From RGIG3102 sp045633415 (GTDB taxonomy: Bacteria; Bacillota; Clostridia; Oscillospirales; Ruminococcaceae), in assembly GCA_045633415.1 (NCBI GenBank), contig JAZQYH010000036.1:1-51918 (forward strand): a stretch of 51,918 nt of DNA, in the 5' to 3' direction. Below the pieces are notes generated by a model that was given only the letters and a program-made list of their open reading frames with translations, did not search any database and was not told where the DNA came from. Below are positions 48,353 to 51,918 of this stretch, piece by piece (the stretch's first letter is position 1; each line of letters opens with the position of its first letter). A program made the position numbers and the translations under genes.

Positions 48353-49519
48353 TTAATTATCCTGATTTTCAAAATCTATTTTGTGTTCTTCGTAATTGGC
48401 TACAAGACCTTTTTCTTTCAGTCTTTCTGCAATAAGTTCAGATACAACATTGTACAATACAGCAAATGTAGGTACACCGATAAGCATGCCCACAAGACCA
48501 AACAGGCCGTTACCAATAAGGATGCCTGCCAGAACCCAGATAGGTGAAATACCCAGAGAGTTGCCCAGAATTTTAGGCCCCAGAATATTGCCGTCAAACT
48601 GCTGAAGTGCAAATATAAACAGTGCGAATATTACTGCATCAAATGGGTTTGCAACCAGCAGAATGAATATTGATGGTATAGCACCGATAAACGGACCAAA
48701 GAACGGAATCATGTTTGTAACGCCTACAATTACAGCAATCAGCGCTGTGTAGTCACTGTTGATAAACAGCATACCCAAAAAGCACATAATGCCGATGATA
48801 ATACTGTCCAGCAGTTTGCCGATGATAAAGCCAGAGAAAATGTTGTTGGATTTTCTGCCCAGCTGAATCAGTCTGTCAGCAGTTTCTTTGCTGAGAAAAG
48901 CGTATGCCGCTTTTTTAAACTGGAATTTTAATCTGTCTTTACCTGTCAGCATATAAACTGAAATGATGAGAATCATCAGCAGGTCAACAAGTCCGCTGCC
49001 CAGAGACAGTGAAAAGTTGAGAATACCTGGCAGTGCTGTCAGTGAAAAGTTTGTAACAGTGTCTACTGCCATTGTCCACAGACCCTGCACCTGTTCAATC
49101 AGCTGTTTACTCCAGTGGAATTTATTGAACAGAATCATAGACTGGTCGTATATTGTCTTTGCAGTGGTAGGCAGTGTGTCAATAAAAGTGGAAATACTCA
49201 GACCAAGCTGTGGGATTACCGCCATAAGCAGACAGGAAACGGTGATACCTGCAATAAGATAAGCACACAGAATGGAAAGTGCTTTTTTATGTTTTGAATT
49301 CTGGAAAACCTTTGTTTCAAACCAGATTACAGGTCTGTTAAGTACAAAAGCCAGTGCGAAGGCATATATAAATGGTGACAGTACACTTATAATACTGCGC
49401 CACACATTTGCAACAATGTCAAGGTTTGAAAGTGCCATAAACAATGCTACTGCTGAACACAGGGCAATTGTATAGCTGATAGTTTTTTCGTTAAAATAAT
49501 CTTTAAATCTTTTTTTCAT
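48353..49519 (-). CDS. AI-2E family transporter (PF01594-type membrane protein)
   Basis: A 388-residue protein with seven to eight helices. The C-terminal half reads GKLLDSIIIGIMCFLGMLFI, VTNMIPFFGPFIGAIPSIFILL, QQFDGNILGPKILGNSLGISPIWVLAGILIG and GLFGLVGMLIGVP, the family signature. The name comes from a proposed autoinducer-2 exporter, but other members move Na+/H+ or unknown solutes, so quorum sensing should not be assumed. It has its own promoter on the minus strand; AAGGAC precedes the ATG. Confidence 0.93.
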   Translation of the reverse strand: MKKRFKDYFNEKTISYTIALCSAVALFMALSNLDIVANVWRSIISVLSPFIYAFALAFVLNRPVIWFETKVFQNSKHKKALSILCAYLIAGITVSCLLMAVIPQLGLSISTFIDTLPTTAKTIYDQSMILFNKFHWSKQLIEQVQGLWTMAVDTVTNFSLTALPGILNFSLSLGSGLVDLLMILIISVYMLTGKDRLKFQFKKAAYAFLSKETADRLIQLGRKSNNIFSGFIIGKLLDSIIIGIMCFLGMLFINSDYTALIAVIVGVTNMIPFFGPFIGAIPSIFILLVANPFDAVIFALFIFALQQFDGNILGPKILGNSLGISPIWVLAGILIGNGLFGLVGMLIGVPTFAVLYNVVSELIAERLKEKGLVANYEEHKIDFENQDN

Positions 49520-49552
49520 TTAAAAGTCCTTTATAACAATATATCACCCTAT

Positions 49553-49581
49553 AGTATACTATATTTTTTGTGTTATTACAA
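49553..49581 (-). promoter_or_regulatory. Promoter of the AI-2E-family transporter operon
   Basis: On the minus strand TTGTAA (49581-49576), 17 bp, TATACT (49558-49553). Confidence 0.7.
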
Positions 49582-49624
49582 CATAGATAATGGGTAAGAA
49601 ATTTTGTTTATTTTGCAGAAAATA

Positions 49625-49650
49625 AAACCACCCATGGGGGTGGTTTGGGG
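49625..49650 (-). terminator. Terminator of the ruvX operon
   Basis: AAACCACCC/GGGTGGTTT (49625-49633 and 49638-49646), followed on the minus strand by TATTTTC. Confidence 0.8.
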
Positions 49651-49657
49651 TTAAGGG

Positions 49658-50077
49658 TTATTTATTGTTTTTTCTCCATGCCAGATAGTTTTCCAGAATT
49701 ACAGTTGCAGCAACTGCGTCCAGCACGTCTTTTCTCTTTTTGCCAAAAGTGCCGCTGTCTGTCAGCATGCCAAGGGCTGTTTTTGTTGTTGCTCTTTCAT
49801 CCCACAGCACAGTTTCTATACCAGACAGTTTTTCTACTTCTTCTTTTACAAATGTGCATTTTTCAGCTCTTTCGCCACGGGTGCCATTCATATTAAGTGG
49901 ATGACCTACCACTATCTGTTCAGCTTTTAGCTCTTTTGCTTTTTCCACTATTTTTTCAATGGCTTTAAGAGTGTTTTTTTCTTTGATGATGCACACAGGG
50001 CTTGCCAGAAACTCTGTAGGGTCGCATACAGCGATACCTGTGCGGCTTTCACCATAGTCTACTGCCATTATTCTCAT
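49658..50077 (-). CDS. ruvX: RuvX/YqgF family (putative pre-16S rRNA nuclease / Holliday junction resolvase)
   Basis: A 139-residue RNase H-like protein: MAVDYGESRTGIAVCDP (first catalytic Asp), IVVGHPLNMNGTRGERA and LWDERATTKTALGML (second acid region), then DVLDAVAATVILENYL (third Asp). The E. coli homologue matures 16S rRNA, and the family was first described as a resolvase. It is the last gene of a three-gene minus-strand operon, 1-2 bp after the GNAT gene. Confidence 0.93.
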   Translation of the reverse strand: MRIMAVDYGESRTGIAVCDPTEFLASPVCIIKEKNTLKAIEKIVEKAKELKAEQIVVGHPLNMNGTRGERAEKCTFVKEEVEKLSGIETVLWDERATTKTALGMLTDSGTFGKKRKDVLDAVAATVILENYLAWRKNNK

Positions 50078-50078
50078 A

Positions 50079-50588
50079 TTATCTCTCCAATTTCATTTCA
50101 ATTTCCCACAGGTTTTCATTCAATGGGGTTATTACGCCAGTTTCCTCAAAACCGAATTTGCGGTACATTTCTACAGCACTGTTGTTGCTGAGTACAGTCA
50201 GGACAGGTGTATCTGTGCATTTTTCAATGGCAAAATTCAACAGCTTACTGCCATAACCTTTTCTGAATCTTTCAGGCAATACATACAGGTTTTCAATAAG
50301 ACTGTCTTTTATTGATACAACACCTACAGGTATATCATCTGTCAGCATATACACTTTTTTGCCATCTTTTATCAGCTGGCGCAGATATTCTGTCTGCCTT
50401 TCAACGGTGCGCTTTTCAAGTGCCTGTGGTGACACAAAAGCTTTGTGGGATTCTTTCCAGCTTTCAGCATGGATATATGCCGCCTTGTGAATATTGCTTT
50501 CGGTTACAGGTTCAATAATTGCTGTTGTTTCTATGTTATACATAGGTTCATCTTCGGTTGTTTCAGTTATTTCAAAATTGCTTCGCAT
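50079..50588 (-). CDS. GNAT family N-acetyltransferase
   Basis: A 169-residue acetyltransferase with acetyl-CoA loop LPERFRKGYGSKLLNFAIE (R-x-x-G-x-G) and VLSNNSAVEMYRKFGFEETG near the C-terminus, both GNAT features. The acceptor is unknown (protein N-terminus, antibiotic or polyamine are all possible). There is no clear ribosome site before ATG 50588, so a start at Met16 (50543) is possible. It lies in an operon with ruvX (1 bp gap) and the gene upstream (2 bp). Confidence 0.85.
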   Translation of the reverse strand: MRSNFEITETTEDEPMYNIETTAIIEPVTESNIHKAAYIHAESWKESHKAFVSPQALEKRTVERQTEYLRQLIKDGKKVYMLTDDIPVGVVSIKDSLIENLYVLPERFRKGYGSKLLNFAIEKCTDTPVLTVLSNNSAVEMYRKFGFEETGVITPLNENLWEIEMKLER

Positions 50589-50590
50589 AA

Positions 50591-50956
50591 TTATCTTATG
50601 TAAAGGATATAGATGTTGCCGTCAATAAAGCCAGCGCCTACAGCGTCATAACCTTTCAGAACATCTGCAAATTTGCCTTCTTCCAGATACTGTTTCAGTG
50701 CTGTGTTCACATTTTCCTGAATATCAGACCAGTCGGCTTCTTCCTGCCAGCTGAAGGGGTTGTCTCTTGTACCAAAGTCTGCGATTTCGTCACATGCCCA
50801 GTCCTGGTCCAGCACGTCAAAGCGGTCTGTAGCCACGATTTCAAGGCTCCACCAGTTGTCGCCATCTTCGTAAATATTAAAGTTGAAAGCCGCCACATTG
50901 TCTGGCAATGTGTGTAATGGCAGACTGTCAATCCATTCTTCTATTTTATTATACAT
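50591..50956 (-). CDS. Small acidic protein of unknown function
   Basis: A 121-residue acidic, Trp-rich protein (NWWSLEIVATDRFDVLDQDWACDE, FSWQEEADWSDIQENV). There is no signal or membrane segment. The architecture recalls small immunity-type proteins of the SMI1/Imm kind, but no specific family can be named and no toxin is adjacent. GAGG precedes the ATG. It is the first gene of the operon with the GNAT and ruvX, and diverges from the purine phosphorylase gene. Confidence 0.65.
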   Translation of the reverse strand: MYNKIEEWIDSLPLHTLPDNVAAFNFNIYEDGDNWWSLEIVATDRFDVLDQDWACDEIADFGTRDNPFSWQEEADWSDIQENVNTALKQYLEEGKFADVLKGYDAVGAGFIDGNIYILYIR

Positions 50957-50987
50957 AAATCATACCTCGTCAATATTTTTATAAAAT

Positions 50988-51022
50988 AAGTATAGCACAC
51001 TATGTTAAGGTATGCTATACTT
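50988..51022. promoter_or_regulatory. Symmetric divergent promoters with extended -10 boxes
   Basis: TGCTATACTT occurs on the plus strand (51013-51022) and, as AAGTATAGCA at 50988-50997, on the minus strand, a perfect 10-bp inverted repeat with 15 bp between. Each copy is an extended -10 (TG-N-TATACT) pointing away from the other, for the gene at 51053 and the one ending at 50956. Confidence 0.65.
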
Positions 51023-51052
51023 AAAATATCAAATTGTGCTACGGAGGTATTT

Positions 51053-51877
51053 ATGGACCTGTATTCCTTTGACTTTTATAAAAAAAGTGCAGACTACGTA
51101 AAAGAAAAACTGCCTTTCACACCAGAAATTGCTATCATTCTGGGCTCATCTCTGGGTAGCTTCGGTGACGAAATTGAAAACCCTGTGGTTATCGACTACA
51201 AAGATATTCCTAACTTCCTTGTTTCCACTGCTCCATTCCACGCAGGCAAACTGATTGCAGGTACAGTGGCAGGTAAAAAGGTTATCTGTATGTCTGGCCG
51301 TTTCCACGTATACGAAGGCTATGAATTTGAACAGCTGGTTATTCCAATCCGCCTTTTCAAACTGCTGGGTGTAGAAAAAACTATCCTTACAAATGCCTCT
51401 GGCGCCATTAACAAAGAATATGGTGTAGGTGATGTTATGATTATTTCTGACCATATCAAAATCTTTGGTCACAGCCCACTGCGCGGACCAAATGTAGATG
51501 AATTTGGCGAAAGATTCTTTGAAATGCGCGATGTATACACACCTGCACTGCGAGAAATTGCAAGAAAATGCGGTGAAAATTCACCGCTGACAATCCGCGA
51601 AGGTGTTTATATGTTCTTCGAAGGTCCACAGTACGAAACAGTGGCAGAAGCAAAAATGGCCCGTATGCTGGGCGCTGACGTTGTGGGTATGTCCACAGTA
51701 GTGGAAGCTATTACAGCGGCACACTGCGGTATGCCAATTCTTGGTCTGTCTGTTGTAACAGCACTGCCAACAGATGTTCTGGAAGTTTCACTGTCTGCTG
51801 AAGAAGTGGACAAAGCCGCTAAACTGGTGGAAGAAAACTTCTCAAACTATGTAAAAGATATTGTAGCCAATATGTAA
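51053..51877 (+). CDS. punA: Purine-nucleoside phosphorylase (trimeric PNP family)
   Basis: A 274-residue enzyme that splits purine nucleosides with phosphate. Motifs: IILGSSLGSFGD (phosphate loop), SGRFHVYEGY, LTNASGAINKEYGVGD (the base-binding Asn-Ala region), FEGPQYET and GMSTVVEAI. It recycles purines in the cytosol. CGGAGG is 7 bases before ATG 51053; the longer frame from 51002 has no ribosome site. It diverges from the small acidic protein gene and shares its symmetric promoter region. Confidence 0.96.
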   Translation: MDLYSFDFYKKSADYVKEKLPFTPEIAIILGSSLGSFGDEIENPVVIDYKDIPNFLVSTAPFHAGKLIAGTVAGKKVICMSGRFHVYEGYEFEQLVIPIRLFKLLGVEKTILTNASGAINKEYGVGDVMIISDHIKIFGHSPLRGPNVDEFGERFFEMRDVYTPALREIARKCGENSPLTIREGVYMFFEGPQYETVAEAKMARMLGADVVGMSTVVEAITAAHCGMPILGLSVVTALPTDVLEVSLSAEEVDKAAKLVEENFSNYVKDIVANM

Positions 51878-51883
51878 AAATAA

Positions 51884-51918
51884 TTACCCCGACCTGCAAA
51901 ATCAGGTCGGGGATTTAT
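51884..51918 (+). terminator. Terminator of the purine phosphorylase gene
   Basis: CCCCGACCTG pairs with CAGGTCGGGG (51887-51896 and 51903-51912), followed by ATTTAT at the window end. Confidence 0.85.

Noticed and set aside
48353..49519. Evidence for AI-2 quorum sensing
   Set aside because: The family name is historical; no luxS or receptor genes are in the window.

Overview
The window looks like the chromosome of an AT-rich, spore-forming, anaerobic Firmicute, probably class Clostridia and perhaps Oscillospiraceae-like. The evidence is SpoIIE, a BofA-family protein beside a YaaL/DUF2508-like protein, strong AGGAGG-type ribosome sites, a tRNA-sensing T-box in front of ileS, ferredoxin-type redox genes and no respiratory-chain genes. 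Placement below class is inference. Most genes are ordinary chromosomal genes with short gaps and stem-loop terminators. Accessory or decayed DNA is concentrated at 20.3-21.1 kb and 28.2-31.0 kb.

Layout. 0-9 kb: the end of a permease gene, ridA, a zinc-ribbon membrane protein, hflX, an Lrp regulator, a glycosyltransferase, an Asp/Glu racemase-family protein, an ABC-F protein, then a three-gene operon (small membrane protein, YbjQ/DUF74, alpha/beta hydrolase). 9-20 kb: a pyridoxal-type kinase diverging from T-box-controlled ileS (eukaryote-like type-2 IleRS), a repeat-containing lipoprotein, an M20 amidohydrolase, lipoprotein ApbE, and an aldo/keto reductase-DUF1461-LUD operon. 20-26 kb: two small accessory genes, one frameshifted, then the operon rpe, RnfD-like, RnfE-like, RnfA-like and a surface glycoside-hydrolase-like protein. 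25.7-28.2 kb: trmN6-like, rsmI, yfcE-like, marR. 28.2-31 kb: a Phd-HTH fusion diverging from lrgAB, tRNA-Lys(CUU), a block of tRNA-derived repeats and gene remnants. 31-38 kb: ArsR, NfeD plus SPFH/stomatin, a lipoprotein, a GH25 lysozyme with long low-complexity linkers, and sdpR-sdpI. 39-43 kb: a glycosyltransferase with rmlA, rmlD and an rmlB interrupted by an in-frame TGA. 43-52 kb: a GNAT/hydrolase fusion, bofA-yaaL, spoIIE, an AI-2E-family transporter, ruvX with a GNAT, and purine nucleoside phosphorylase.

Most interesting points. (1) The Rnf-like D-E-A trio aligns along its length with Rnf/Rsx subunits but lacks the four cysteines that bind the membrane [2Fe-2S] cluster in RnfA/RnfE and the FMN-carrying threonine of RnfD. 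Subunits B, C and G are also absent. It may be a redox-silent Rnf derivative, co-transcribed with a cell-surface hydrolase-like protein. (2) The 18-bp operator TTTAGA-N6-TCTAAA lies 3 bp after the -10 box of sdpRI. The same operator occurs twice around the promoter of the distant operon at 7.5 kb, at the identical offset for one copy, which suggests a two-locus SdpR regulon. (3) A Phd-type antitoxin domain is fused to an HTH-like protein, retains an internal Shine-Dalgarno and start, and lies next to a four-copy TAGCTA array shared with the lrgAB promoter. (4) rmlB has TGA where a tryptophan codon is expected, with 19 conserved-looking codons after it.

All family assignments come from reading the sequence and from recalled family motifs; no database was searched.
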